From contig NZ_BHZC01000001.1 of the NCBI RefSeq assembly GCF_003865135.1, forward strand, positions 5,456,001 to 5,520,000: a stretch of DNA of 64,000 bases, written 5' to 3'. The translations under genes were made by a program, and so were the position numbers. Position 1 is the first letter of the stretch. Each line of letters starts with the position of its first letter. Under the pieces are notes generated by a model. The model saw only the letters and a program-made list of their open reading frames with translations. It was not told the origin of the DNA and did no database searches. The DNA comes from Streptomyces chrestomyceticus JCM 4735 (GTDB lineage Bacteria > Actinomycetota > Actinomycetes > Streptomycetales > Streptomycetaceae). Positions 7,314 through 14,400 of this stretch are shown piece by piece.

Positions 7314-8279
7314 ATGCCAGGACTGCCGGAGTTCATGACGCCCGACCAGCTCGCCGCCCGCACGTCCCGCGCGCTGGACGCGGCCGTCACCGCCGGGCGC
7401 GAACTGGGCCTGACGGTGACCGATCCGACGGTGCTGCACGACATGTTCTCCGTCGTCGTGCACCTCGCCCCCTCACCCGTGGTGGTCCGGGTGCCGACCG
7501 TCCTGCCGCCGTACGCCGACGCCGCCACCCAGGCGGTGCGCCAGCGTCTCGAACTGGACGTGGTGGCCTGGCTGGCGATGCGCGGTGTCCCGGTGATCCC
7601 GCCGAGCCCGCTCGTGCCCCGGGAGCCCGTGCGGCGCGACGGTTTCTCGATGACGTTCTGGCAGTTCGTGGAGCACGAGGAGGGCGAGGGCCGGGAGCCC
7701 GACTACGTACGCAACTCCCGCCTGACGGCCGACCTGCACGCCGCCCTGCGCGCCTACCCGGGCGAGCTGCCGTTCCTGTCGGCCGCCGAACCGAGGTTCG
7801 CGACGGAGGCGCTGGCCGCCCTCGAAGGGCACACCGACCTCATCGATCCGGCCGATCTCGACCGTGCGCGGCGGGAGTGGGCGGTCCTGGAGCCCTTGGT
7901 GGCTTCGCGTGCGGCGTTCGAGGCGGAGTTCCCCGGCGTCGATTTCCAGCCGATCCACGGGGACGCGCCCGCCGTCAACATCGTCGCCGCCAAGGGTGGC
8001 GCGCTGTACTCCGATTTCGAGCTGACCACGTTCGGACCTGCCGAGTGGGACATGGCGACCCTCGGCCCCGAATGCGCGGCCGCGTACGACGAAGCCGCGC
8101 GTCGGCACGGCCTGCGGCAACTCGACGCACGCGCCCTGCGCTTCGTCGACGCGGTGGGCATGATCCGGGTGGTGGCGTGCCTCGCGCTCGTGCCGCGGTT
8201 GCCCATGCTGGCGGAGGCGCTGAAGCCCGCCATCGAGCACTGGCGGACGCTGCCGTTCGCCGGGGGCCTGCGGGACTGA
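7314..8279 (+). CDS. Aminoglycoside-phosphotransferase-like kinase family protein
   Basis: The 321-residue product has the kinase-like phosphotransferase fold. The catalytic loop H-G-D-A-P-A-V-N-I-V lies near residue 220 (catalytic Asp and metal-binding Asn), followed by S-D-F-E-L-T-T-F-G-P-A-E-W-D, where the Asp of the DFG-like segment and the W-D end match the family. The N-lobe carries V-V-R-V-P-T-V in place of the usual Lys strand, which is unusual. Such enzymes phosphorylate antibiotics or small metabolites such as homoserine or choline; the substrate here is unknown. It starts with ATG 105 bp after the TetR gene, and could be in the same transcript. Resistance cannot be inferred from sequence alone. 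Confidence 0.75.
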   Translation: MPGLPEFMTPDQLAARTSRALDAAVTAGRELGLTVTDPTVLHDMFSVVVHLAPSPVVVRVPTVLPPYADAATQAVRQRLELDVVAWLAMRGVPVIPPSPLVPREPVRRDGFSMTFWQFVEHEEGEGREPDYVRNSRLTADLHAALRAYPGELPFLSAAEPRFATEALAALEGHTDLIDPADLDRARREWAVLEPLVASRAAFEAEFPGVDFQPIHGDAPAVNIVAAKGGALYSDFELTTFGPAEWDMATLGPECAAAYDEAARRHGLRQLDARALRFVDAVGMIRVVACLALVPRLPMLAEALKPAIEHWRTLPFAGGLRD

Positions 8280-8681
8280 GGGGACAGCGCGGGGCGGCGC
8301 CACCGGGGGAGGACGGGCGCCGACCGGTGCGACGCTGGTCACCGGTCGCGACGGCATCTCGTCCGGCCGGTCGCGCTGTTCGCCGTACCGACCGGCTTCG
8401 GGTGCTCCCGGCCGCCCCGCTGCCCAAGCTCGTCCTCGCCCACGCGGTACCAGAAATTCCGTACGGAAACCCGGACGGAGGGCCGCTCGGAATCCCGCCC
8501 GGCCGGGGACGTACGGCCTCGCCCCCGCCCCGCTCCGCGGACCGTCCGTAGCCCTGAGGCGCCCGCCACGCGCCTCTGGCGGGCCACTTCAGCCCCATGC
8601 CGCCGCCCCCGCCCCGCCCCCCTCGGCAACTTCGTGAAGTCGTACGCGATCCGCCCGACAGGGCGAGAAACATAGCGAACA
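8280..8681. other. Intergenic region upstream of copy B
   Basis: About 400 bp with no supported gene. It is rich in short G/C inverted repeats around 8330-8400 that could act as a terminator for the phosphotransferase gene. The right edge turns A/T-rich and carries the TTCTTTATT motif. Confidence 0.4.
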
Positions 8682-8690
8682 TTCTTTATT
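8682..8690 (+). promoter_or_regulatory. TTCTTTATT motif upstream of copy B
   Basis: The nonamer is identical to the one upstream of copy A and lies about 55 bp before the probable GTG start (8746). The local sequence ATTCTTTATTGT also resembles the core of the ARE-like site at 2380-2391 (ATTCTTTTTGTT), which suggests that the same receptor family controls all three genes. This is inference from sequence likeness. Confidence 0.4.
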
Positions 8691-8739
8691 GTCCTGCTGT
8701 CACCCGCACACCCGTCCCGTCTCCCCGGGGGCCAGTCCC

Positions 8740-10046
8740 TTGTCCGTGCCCGCATCCCCCACCGCCGTTCCGCCGTACCTCCCCGGGCGGCCGACCAGCA
8801 CCCAGGAGGCGTGGGTCGAGGACCTGTGCAGGCACCTCTTCGTCTCCTTCAACCGGGCGGACCACCACCTCAAGGGCGAGCAGTACCTGCGCGGGCTGCT
8901 GACCGCCCCCGGCCGCAAGTCCATCCGCAACATCGCCCGGACGCTGGACGACACCGGCGCGGCCCAGCGCCTGCACCACTTCGTCTGCAACGCCCCGTGG
9001 AACTGGCGCACCGTCCGCGAAGCCCTCGCCGACTACCTCCTCGCCCTCACCCGGCCGCGCTCGTGGGTCGTCCGCCCGATGCTGATCCCCAAGTCCGGCA
9101 CGAACTCGGTCGGCGTCCACCGCCACTTCGTCCCCGCCACCGGACAGTTGGTCAACGGCCAGCTCGCGTACGGGCTCTGGTACGCGGGCCAGTCCCTCAA
9201 CGTCCCCGTCGACTGGCGCCTGCACCTCCAGCCGCCGGCCACCGGTCTCCCCGCCCCCGACGACGACGGCGTGCCCCAGATCCTCGAACTGGTGCGGCGG
9301 GCCGCGAACGCCGCACCCGGAGCCGCCGCCCCCGTCGTCTGGGACAGCCAGATGCGCCACGCGGGGAGGTGCTGAGCGCCCTGGCCCCACTCGGGCTGCC
9401 CGTCATGGCCCGTACGCCCGGCTCCCTCCCGCTCCAACTGCTGGACCGCAGCGGGCGGCCGACGCGCCGCGGCGCCCTTCCGGCGCAGCGCGTCCTGGCC
9501 GCGCCGGAACGCCTGGGCCTCCAGGTCCACGACGTGGCCCCCGGAGTGCGGGCGGTGCTGGCCCGGGTCGTGCCGGTGCGGCCGGGCGTGGGCGGTGAGG
9601 GTGGCGCGAGCGGCGAGGCGGGTGAGCTGATGCTCTACGCGCAGCGGTACGAGGACCCCGAAGGGCGCGAGGGCCGCGACGGGCGCCACGGGGCGGGCCC
9701 CCGCGCGGACTTCTGGCTGACGACGCCGACCCGGCGGTCGCCGGTCGATCTGCACCAGTTCACGAGAACCGCCGCGTACGTGGCGCGGGACAGCGTCCGC
9801 ATCGGCGGCCGTACGGGGCTGCGGGACTTCGAGGGCCGGTCGTACGAGGGCTGGCACCGGCACATGACGCTGGCCTCTGCCGCGTACGCCGTCCAGTCGC
9901 TCACCGCGCTCGACGCCGTACGGGCGGAACGCGGCCCGCACCAGCGGCTGCACGCGCTCCCGCGCCCGTACGGCCACGTTCCCGCGCAACCGTCCGCCGC
10001 CTCCCGGGAGCGCACGGGCGGACCGCCCCTCTCCCTCGCGGGGTGA
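8740..10046 (+). pseudogene. IS701-type DDE transposase-like protein, frameshifted (copy B)
   Basis: The first frame (TTG 8740 or GTG 8746 to TGA 9375) encodes the N-terminal and central IS701-like part, with L-I-P-K-S-G-T-N-S-V-G-V-H-R. A second frame carries on directly after with G-E-V-L-S-A-L, and ends with D-F-E-G-R-S-Y-E-G-W-H-R-H-M at about 9825-9865. One extra G in the GGGG run at 9363-9366 would restore a single protein of about 430 residues. As in copy A the acid expected before the P-K-S-G segment is missing (V-V-R-P-M-L-I-P-K-S-G), so both copies lack the first catalytic Asp. The break could be real, programmed or an assembly error; other genes in this window show the same kind of single-base loss, so error is likely. 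Confidence 0.7.
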
Positions 10047-10088
10047 CGGGCGGTCGCGTGCCGCGGGCCGGGGCGGAGCGAGGCGGTG

Positions 10089-10457
10089 TCAGCCGCCGAT
10101 CGTCCAGCTCAGGGTGCCGTCGGCGGTGGCCAGCGTCGCCAGGATGATCAGGTCGACGGCGCCGAGGGCCATGCCCAGGACGGCGCGGAAGCGTCGGGTG
10201 GTGTTGCGGGCCAGGGCCAGCGCTCCGAGTACGAGGGCGCACGGGCCGAGGACGACGTTGGCGACCAGGGTGCCGACGAGGCCGAGGACGAACGCGGCCA
10301 CGGCCATGCCGTCGGCCTGCCCGCGCGGCGCACCGCGCTTCGCCGGTGCGGCGGGGGACTTGGCGTCCGGCTCGGTGGCGGCGCCGGCGCCCGTGCCGTG
10401 CCGGGTGTCGGTGTCGTGCCGGGTCTCGGTGTCGTGGTCGGGGGTGAGGGTGGTCAT
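10089..10457 (-). CDS. DUF4190-type small membrane protein
   Basis: The 122-residue product has a hydrophilic N-terminal half with D-x-D-T/E-T-R-H repeats, then A-D-G-M-A-V-A-A-F-V-L-G-L-V-G as the first membrane segment and a second one after L-A-L-A-R-N-T-T-R-R, the hallmark of the DUF4190 family. The function of the family is not known. The ATG has GAGGGAGC upstream and overlaps the stop of the preceding small gene by four bases (ATGA), so the two are translationally coupled. Confidence 0.7.
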   Translation of the reverse strand: MTTLTPDHDTETRHDTDTRHGTGAGAATEPDAKSPAAPAKRGAPRGQADGMAVAAFVLGLVGTLVANVVLGPCALVLGALALARNTTRRFRAVLGMALGAVDLIILATLATADGTLSWTIGG

Positions 10458-10627
10458 CGGGATGCTCCCTCGGTCTTGTCGGAGTGGTGGCGGCGCTCGC
10501 GGATGAAGAAGACGAGCAGCCAGCAACTGATGGCCACTGCCGCGATGATCGTGACGGGGACCGGGAGGTGTGCCGCGGTACCCACCAGAATCCCCAGCAG
10601 GAGGAGGGCTGCGACAAGGAAGAGCAT
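10454..10627 (-). CDS. Small two-helix membrane protein
   Basis: The 57-residue product has two hydrophobic segments: L-F-L-V-A-A-L-L-L-L-G-I-L-V-G and V-T-I-I-A-A-V-A-I-S-C-W-L-L-V-F-F, then a charged tail R-E-R-R-H-H. Start 10627 is preferred because GGAAAGG lies six bases before it; an in-frame ATG at 10642 has no binding site. It shares its upstream region with the divergent FabR-like regulator, so it and the DUF4190 gene are likely targets of that regulator. No function is known. Confidence 0.55.
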   Translation of the reverse strand: MLFLVAALLLLGILVGTAAHLPVPVTIIAAVAISCWLLVFFIRERRHHSDKTEGASR

Positions 10628-10650
10628 GATCTGCCTTTCCATTCTGGAGG

Positions 10651-10711
10651 ACAGTTGTTCACTCAGGTTCCCACTGTAGGGGTGGAGAAACTCAGAGCAC
10701 AGTTGTTTACT
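10651..10711. promoter_or_regulatory. Paired ACAGTTGTTYACT direct repeats in a divergent promoter
   Basis: ACAGTTGTTCACT (10651-10663) and ACAGTTGTTTACT (10699-10711) are 48 bp apart between the small membrane gene and the FabR-like regulator. The first overlaps a possible -35 (TTGTTC) with TAGGGG as -10 for the regulator, and the second lies directly before its ATG. They are good candidates for binding by the regulator. Confidence 0.5.
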
Positions 10712-10718
10712 GGATGGC

Positions 10719-11369
10719 ATGAGTCACAGCGAGGCCGGCGGCGTCCGGCAGGCCCAGAAGCAGCGCACGCGGCAAGCCCTGCTCGACGCGGCACTCGGGC
10801 TGCTGGAGGAACAGAGTCTGAGCAGCCTGGGGTTGCGCGAGGTGACGCGGGTGGTCGGCGTCGCCCCCACCGCCTTCTACCGGCACTTCCGTGACCTGGG
10901 CGAACTCGGAGTCGCCCTGGTCCAGGAGTCGTTGAGCAGCCTGCACGCGACCGTCCGCGCGGTGCTCGCCGAACAGGCCGGCGCGGAGGAGCGGATCGAC
11001 CACACGGTGGCGGTCGTCGAACGGTACGTACGCGAACAGCCCGCGCACGTCCGCTTCATCGCCCGCGAACGGCACGGCGGCGTACGGGCCGTACGGCAGG
11101 CGATAGCCGGTGAACTGGACCGGTTTGCGACGGAGGTCGCCGCGGCGCTCAAGTCCCAGCCGGTGTCGGACGGCTGGAGCGACGAGGACGTACGGATGCT
11201 GGCGGAGCTGTACGTGGACCGGCTGGTAATGACGGCCTCCGCGTTCCTGGACGTACGGGACGGGGGTGACCAGGACACGGAGCGGTGGCGCGCGGTCGCG
11301 GGTACGGCGAGGAGGCAGCTACGTCTCATCGACGTGGGGCGTAGGCATTGGCGCGATGCCGGTTCCTGA
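10719..11369 (+). CDS. FabR/DesT-like TetR regulator
   Basis: The 216-residue protein starts with G-V-R-Q-A-Q-K-Q-R-T-R and continues L-R-E-V-T-R-V-V-G-V-A-P-T-A-F-Y-R-H-F-R-D, a pattern close to FabR, the E. coli repressor of unsaturated fatty acid synthesis genes that senses acyl-CoA/ACP. Here no fatty acid gene is adjacent; the neighbours are two small membrane proteins transcribed in the opposite direction, separated by the paired repeats at 10651-10711. A role in sensing membrane lipid state and controlling membrane proteins is a mild inference. The ATG has only a weak GGATGG upstream. Confidence 0.75.
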   Translation: MSHSEAGGVRQAQKQRTRQALLDAALGLLEEQSLSSLGLREVTRVVGVAPTAFYRHFRDLGELGVALVQESLSSLHATVRAVLAEQAGAEERIDHTVAVVERYVREQPAHVRFIARERHGGVRAVRQAIAGELDRFATEVAAALKSQPVSDGWSDEDVRMLAELYVDRLVMTASAFLDVRDGGDQDTERWRAVAGTARRQLRLIDVGRRHWRDAGS

Positions 11370-11390
11370 TCGCCGTTTGTTCGTCGGCGA

Positions 11391-11447
11391 CCAAATGGTG
11401 GCGCAGTTAAGCCATTTGGCGCGATTGTCAGTGGGTGGGTCTAGCGT
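11391..11447 (+). promoter_or_regulatory. Inverted repeat and promoter of the XRE-DUF397 pair
   Basis: CCAAATGG (11391-11398) and CCATTTGG (11412-11419) form a perfect inverted pair with 13 bp between. TTGTCA (11425-11430) and TAGCGT (11442-11447) follow. The repeat is well placed for control of the XRE gene that begins at 11489, possibly by its own product. Confidence 0.45.
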
Positions 11448-11488
11448 TTGCCGTGGGTCAACTACGCGAGTAGCGGGAGGCGGGCGCG

Positions 11489-12301
11489 ATGTCGGACGAG
11501 AATGCCAATCCACCGGTCGCATGGCGGTACTGCGGCAATCAGATCAAGCTGTGGCGGGCGCGATCGGAGGTCAGTCGGGAGGAATTGGCGGAGGAGGCCG
11601 GATATTCGGCCGAGTACGTGAAGTCGATGGAGCAGGGCCGACGCAGGCCGACGCTTCAACTGCTGCGGGTGGCGGACGAGATGTGCGGGGCGCGCGGGAT
11701 GCTGACGGCGGGTGATGTGTACCTGCAGCCGGAGAAATTCCCGTTGTACTCCGCCGAGTACATGCGGTACGAGGCCGATGCCATCGCCATCAACTCGTAC
11801 CAGACGCAACTGATTCCCGGTCTGCTCCAAACCGAGGAGTATGCGCGGAAACTCCTGGAAGGTCGCTGGCCACCGGCGGATCGGGAGACGATCGAGCAGC
11901 GCGTCAGGATCCGCTTGGAGCGTCAGCCCTTGCTGGACGAGGAAACCCGGACGTTCAGCTTCGTCATCGGCGAAGCCGTGCTGCGGCAGTCCGTGGTCAC
12001 GGGAAAGGAGCACAAGGAGCAGTTGCACCGGCTGCTCGAAGCGGGGGAGCGGCGTAACGTGACCCTCCAGGTCCTGCTCCACAGAAACGGTGCCAGCCCC
12101 GCGCTCTTCGGTTCTTTCATCGTGCTGACGACGCCGGATTGCGAGCGAATCGTCTACGAAGAGGGTCACCTGGGGGGCGTGTTGTGCGCGGATCCCGAGA
12201 GGGTCGGCCAAATCGGTCAGAGGTACGAGATGCTTCTCCAGATGGCCATGGACGCCGAGGACTCGGCTCGGTTCATCGAAAAGCTGGAGGCGGAGCTGTG
12301 A
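11489..12301 (+). CDS. XRE-family regulator with DUF5753 domain
   Basis: The 270-residue protein has a helix-turn-helix (about 15-70, S-R-E-E-L-A-E-E-A-G-Y-S) and a C-terminal DUF5753 domain (about 90-265, with I-P-G-L-L-Q-T-E-E-Y-A). Streptomyces encode dozens of these, always beside a DUF397 gene, and some pairs (for example those related to BldB/AbaA and WhiJ) affect development and antibiotic production. The mechanism is proposed to be toxin-antitoxin-like or anti-repressor; this copy is not assigned to a named pair. GGAGG lies before the ATG. Its stop overlaps the start of the DUF397 gene by four bases. Confidence 0.88.
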   Translation: MSDENANPPVAWRYCGNQIKLWRARSEVSREELAEEAGYSAEYVKSMEQGRRRPTLQLLRVADEMCGARGMLTAGDVYLQPEKFPLYSAEYMRYEADAIAINSYQTQLIPGLLQTEEYARKLLEGRWPPADRETIEQRVRIRLERQPLLDEETRTFSFVIGEAVLRQSVVTGKEHKEQLHRLLEAGERRNVTLQVLLHRNGASPALFGSFIVLTTPDCERIVYEEGHLGGVLCADPERVGQIGQRYEMLLQMAMDAEDSARFIEKLEAEL

Positions 12302-12477
12302 ACGACGGCCGGGTGTGGCTCACGAGCACCTACAGCAATGACGACGGCGCGGAGTGCGTCGAGATATCCATGACCCCCGTCGCCATTCACGTCCGGGATT
12401 CCCGAGGCCCGCAGAGTTTTCAGCTCACGTTCGGGTCGGCGGCCTGGAGTGACTTCCTCCTCGGTGTGAGGGGGTAA
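12298..12477 (+). CDS. DUF397 partner protein
   Basis: A 59-residue protein that starts with GTG inside the stop region of the XRE gene (GTGA overlap). It has the family pattern W-x-x-S-T-Y-S-N-D-D-G-A-E-C-V-E-I, then V-A-I-H-V-R-D-S-R and a C-terminal W-S-D-F-L. Family members are small acidic proteins that probably bind their XRE-DUF5753 partner. The gene ends inside the 3' end of the opposite rhomboid-like gene, an overlap of 58 bp. Confidence 0.85.
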   Translation: MNDGRVWLTSTYSNDDGAECVEISMTPVAIHVRDSRGPQSFQLTFGSAAWSDFLLGVRG

Positions 12478-13076
12478 CACGCCAGCCCCAGCAGCGCGGC
12501 GCTGAAGTGGCCGATGTCGGTGAAGGTGAGGTTGTCGAAAAGGGGGATCGCGTAGAAGACGAGGACGCCTGCGGCGTATACGTAGCGCACCGGGCGCCAG
12601 GGGATGCGGTACGTCAGGACGGCGACGACGCCGGCCAGCGCGTAGCTGACGCCGACGTCGAGTGTGTCCACGGCGGAGTGCGGCGCCGCGCCCGTGTGGA
12701 TGGCGAGGGCGAGTATTCCCTCGCTCAGATACGTGGCGCCGATGTGGGCGATCCCGAGGACCGCCAGCCAGCGGCGGGTGCCGAGCCAGCGTTCGGCCGG
12801 GACGTGGAAGACGTTGTAGAGCACGAAGTAGCGGAGCCAGCCGCCGCCGTCGATCCAGAGCGCGCTGGTGAGGAGTACCCGGCCGGGCGTGTGCACCAGG
12901 TTGTGGATGTTGGTGGAGCGGCGCTGAAGGACGCTGTCCAGTGTCTCGGGTGACAGGTGGCGCACGATCACCGACGTCACGAAGAGGATCGCGAGCCAGA
13001 TGAATGTGCCGGGGGCCCGGCACACGTACGACCGGACCGCGCGGAACGGGGCGGCCGGGCGGAACGAAGCGGTCAT
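12420..13076 (-). CDS. Rhomboid-like membrane protein
   Basis: The 218-residue product has about six membrane segments. G-V-S-Y-A-L-A-G in a central helix and G-H-F-S-A-A-L-L-G in the last helix place a Ser and a His where rhomboid proteases carry their dyad, although the usual G-x-S-G is changed to G-V-S-Y. Actinobacteria carry such rhomboid-like proteins without assigned substrates. The start at 13076 has TATACC six bases before it and no ribosome binding site, so the gene may be leaderless; upstream in-frame starts at 13127 and 13244 are not better. Whether it is a working protease is open. Confidence 0.65.
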   Translation of the reverse strand: MTASFRPAAPFRAVRSYVCRAPGTFIWLAILFVTSVIVRHLSPETLDSVLQRRSTNIHNLVHTPGRVLLTSALWIDGGGWLRYFVLYNVFHVPAERWLGTRRWLAVLGIAHIGATYLSEGILALAIHTGAAPHSAVDTLDVGVSYALAGVVAVLTYRIPWRPVRYVYAAGVLVFYAIPLFDNLTFTDIGHFSAALLGLACYPLTPRRKSLQAADPNVS

Positions 13077-13229
13077 GGCGCAGGTATACGGCACGCGATC
13101 CGCCGTGCACAGCACGTGGTCCGCCATGCCGCGCGCTCGTGCGCGCCCCGCCGGGCCGCGGGGGATCCGGCGTGCCGGTGCGGGGTCCGTACGGAGGGAT
13201 GTGGCGCAGGACACAGCGATGGCCGAAAT

Positions 13230-13292
13230 AACCGGGGAGCGCATCCCCGTTTAACCCGGTGTCCGACTGAAGCGGGGAGTCACTCCCCACTT
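13230..13292. promoter_or_regulatory. Two TetR-type GGGGA/TCCCC palindromic operators
   Basis: Site 1 (13230-13252) has GGGGAGCGCATCCCC at its core. Site 2 (13270-13292) has GGGGAGT-C-ACTCCCC flanked by AAGC and ACTT, a nearly perfect 23-bp palindrome. The sites are 40 bp apart, about four helical turns, and site 2 ends 43 bp before the TetR start. Operators of this kind are typical of TetR repressors of DHA2 efflux pumps in streptomycetes, and such a pump is the next gene. Confidence 0.7.
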
Positions 13293-13335
13293 CGCGAAAC
13301 CCGAATTCTGCTCACGACGAGAGGAACGTGCCGAC

Positions 13336-14004
13336 ATGACCGCCACCCGGTCCCGCACCCGCGTCCCCGGCGCCTGCGCGGCGACTCCGCCGCACCGGCT
13401 GCGCGCGGACGCCGTGCGCAACAGGGAGCGGATCATCGGCGCGGCCCGTGAGGCGATGGTCGAGTTCGGGGCGGAGATCCCGCTCGACGAAATCGCTCGA
13501 CGGGCCGGGGTCGGCAATGCGACGCTCTACCGTCACTTCCCGGATCGCCTGGAGTTGATCCACCACGTCACGCTCTCCGTCATGGACCGCACCGCGGACA
13601 AGGCGGAGAGTGCGCTCGCCGAGGAGCCCGATGCTTTCCAAGCGCTGAGGCGCTTCGTCTTCGCCGCGGTCGAGGAGCGGATCGGTGCCCTGTGCCCGCT
13701 GCTCTCGGACGGCGTCGACAAGGACCACCCCGACCTGCTCGCAGCGCGTGAGCGCCTGGAGGGGGCCGTCGAGGCCCTGATGGGCGCCGCACGCGACAGC
13801 GGCCAACTGCGTACCGACATCGCCGTCGGTGACCTGATGGTCGCGCTCACCCAACTTACGCGGCCGCTGCCCGGAAGCGGTTGTACGAACTTCGATCGGT
13901 TCGTGTACCGGCACCTGGTGCTGTTCCTGGACGGTCTGCGGGCGCCCGCGCGTTCGGAACTGCCCGGGGCGGCGGCCACGCTGGAGGACCTCCGGCACGG
14001 CTGA
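13336..14004 (+). CDS. TetR-family repressor, probably of the adjacent efflux pump
   Basis: The 222-residue protein has an Arg/Ala-rich N-terminus, then a helix-turn-helix at about 30-75 (I-P-L-D-E-I-A-R-R-A-G-V-G-N-A-T-L-Y-R-H-F-P-D). The C-terminal ligand domain is of the type common in actinobacterial multidrug repressors. AGAGGAA lies before the ATG. The paired palindromes at 13230-13292 lie immediately upstream, which suggests autorepression. The next gene on the same strand, 400 bp on, is a drug-efflux-type transporter. Ligand unknown. Confidence 0.85.
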   Translation: MTATRSRTRVPGACAATPPHRLRADAVRNRERIIGAAREAMVEFGAEIPLDEIARRAGVGNATLYRHFPDRLELIHHVTLSVMDRTADKAESALAEEPDAFQALRRFVFAAVEERIGALCPLLSDGVDKDHPDLLAARERLEGAVEALMGAARDSGQLRTDIAVGDLMVALTQLTRPLPGSGCTNFDRFVYRHLVLFLDGLRAPARSELPGAAATLEDLRHG

Positions 14005-14400
14005 GGGGCCGACGGCCCGGAGGCGGCACTCACCGCACACCACACGGGGGCTTCCGGACGCACCGGGAACTTCCGGCGACCCGTCACCGACCTACAGGCC
14101 GGTGGGTTCGTCGGCACAGATCCAGCGCGCCGATCCACCGTGCCGGCCTGCCGTACGGAGCACCGTCGCACGCCCGTACCGGCGGCGCCGGCGCACCCGT
14201 AGCCGTACACGCAAGCGATCAACATGTGATCAACACGTACTGAACACCCGATCAACACCACTCCGACACGTTTCTTCCACACCACGGCACCGCGGTCACG
14301 GGCCGTCACGGACGTCCACGCGTTCACGGACGGACACGCCCTGCCCACGTCCCGACTTCTTCGCTCACGTACGCTCACGCACCACTAGGCGGACCCACCC
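14005..14400. other. Intergenic region of about 400 bp before the efflux gene
   Basis: No gene is supported. The main content is an array of 11-bp direct repeats at 14217-14271, described separately. The pump gene start at 14401 has only a weak binding site. Confidence 0.5.
14217..14271 (+). repeat. Five 11-bp direct repeat units (GATCAACAcgt), PHO-box-like phasing
   Basis: Units at 14217, 14228, 14239, 14250 and 14261 follow without gaps. Units 1, 2 and 4 share GATCAACA exactly; units 3 and 5 are degenerate. The strict 11-bp phase and the core GATCAAC resemble the direct-repeat units bound by PhoP (GTTCACC core, 11 bp) and, in phasing, sites of SARP activators. It ends 130 bp before the efflux gene. 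Confidence 0.6.

Noticed and set aside
9340..9375. Programmed -1 frameshift in copy B
   Set aside because: No classic slippery heptamer is present, and other non-transposase genes in the window break at G/C runs in the same way.
4282..10046. Composite transposon made of two IS701 copies
   Set aside because: The copies are strongly diverged, lack the first catalytic Asp, and no terminal inverted repeats or target duplications were found.
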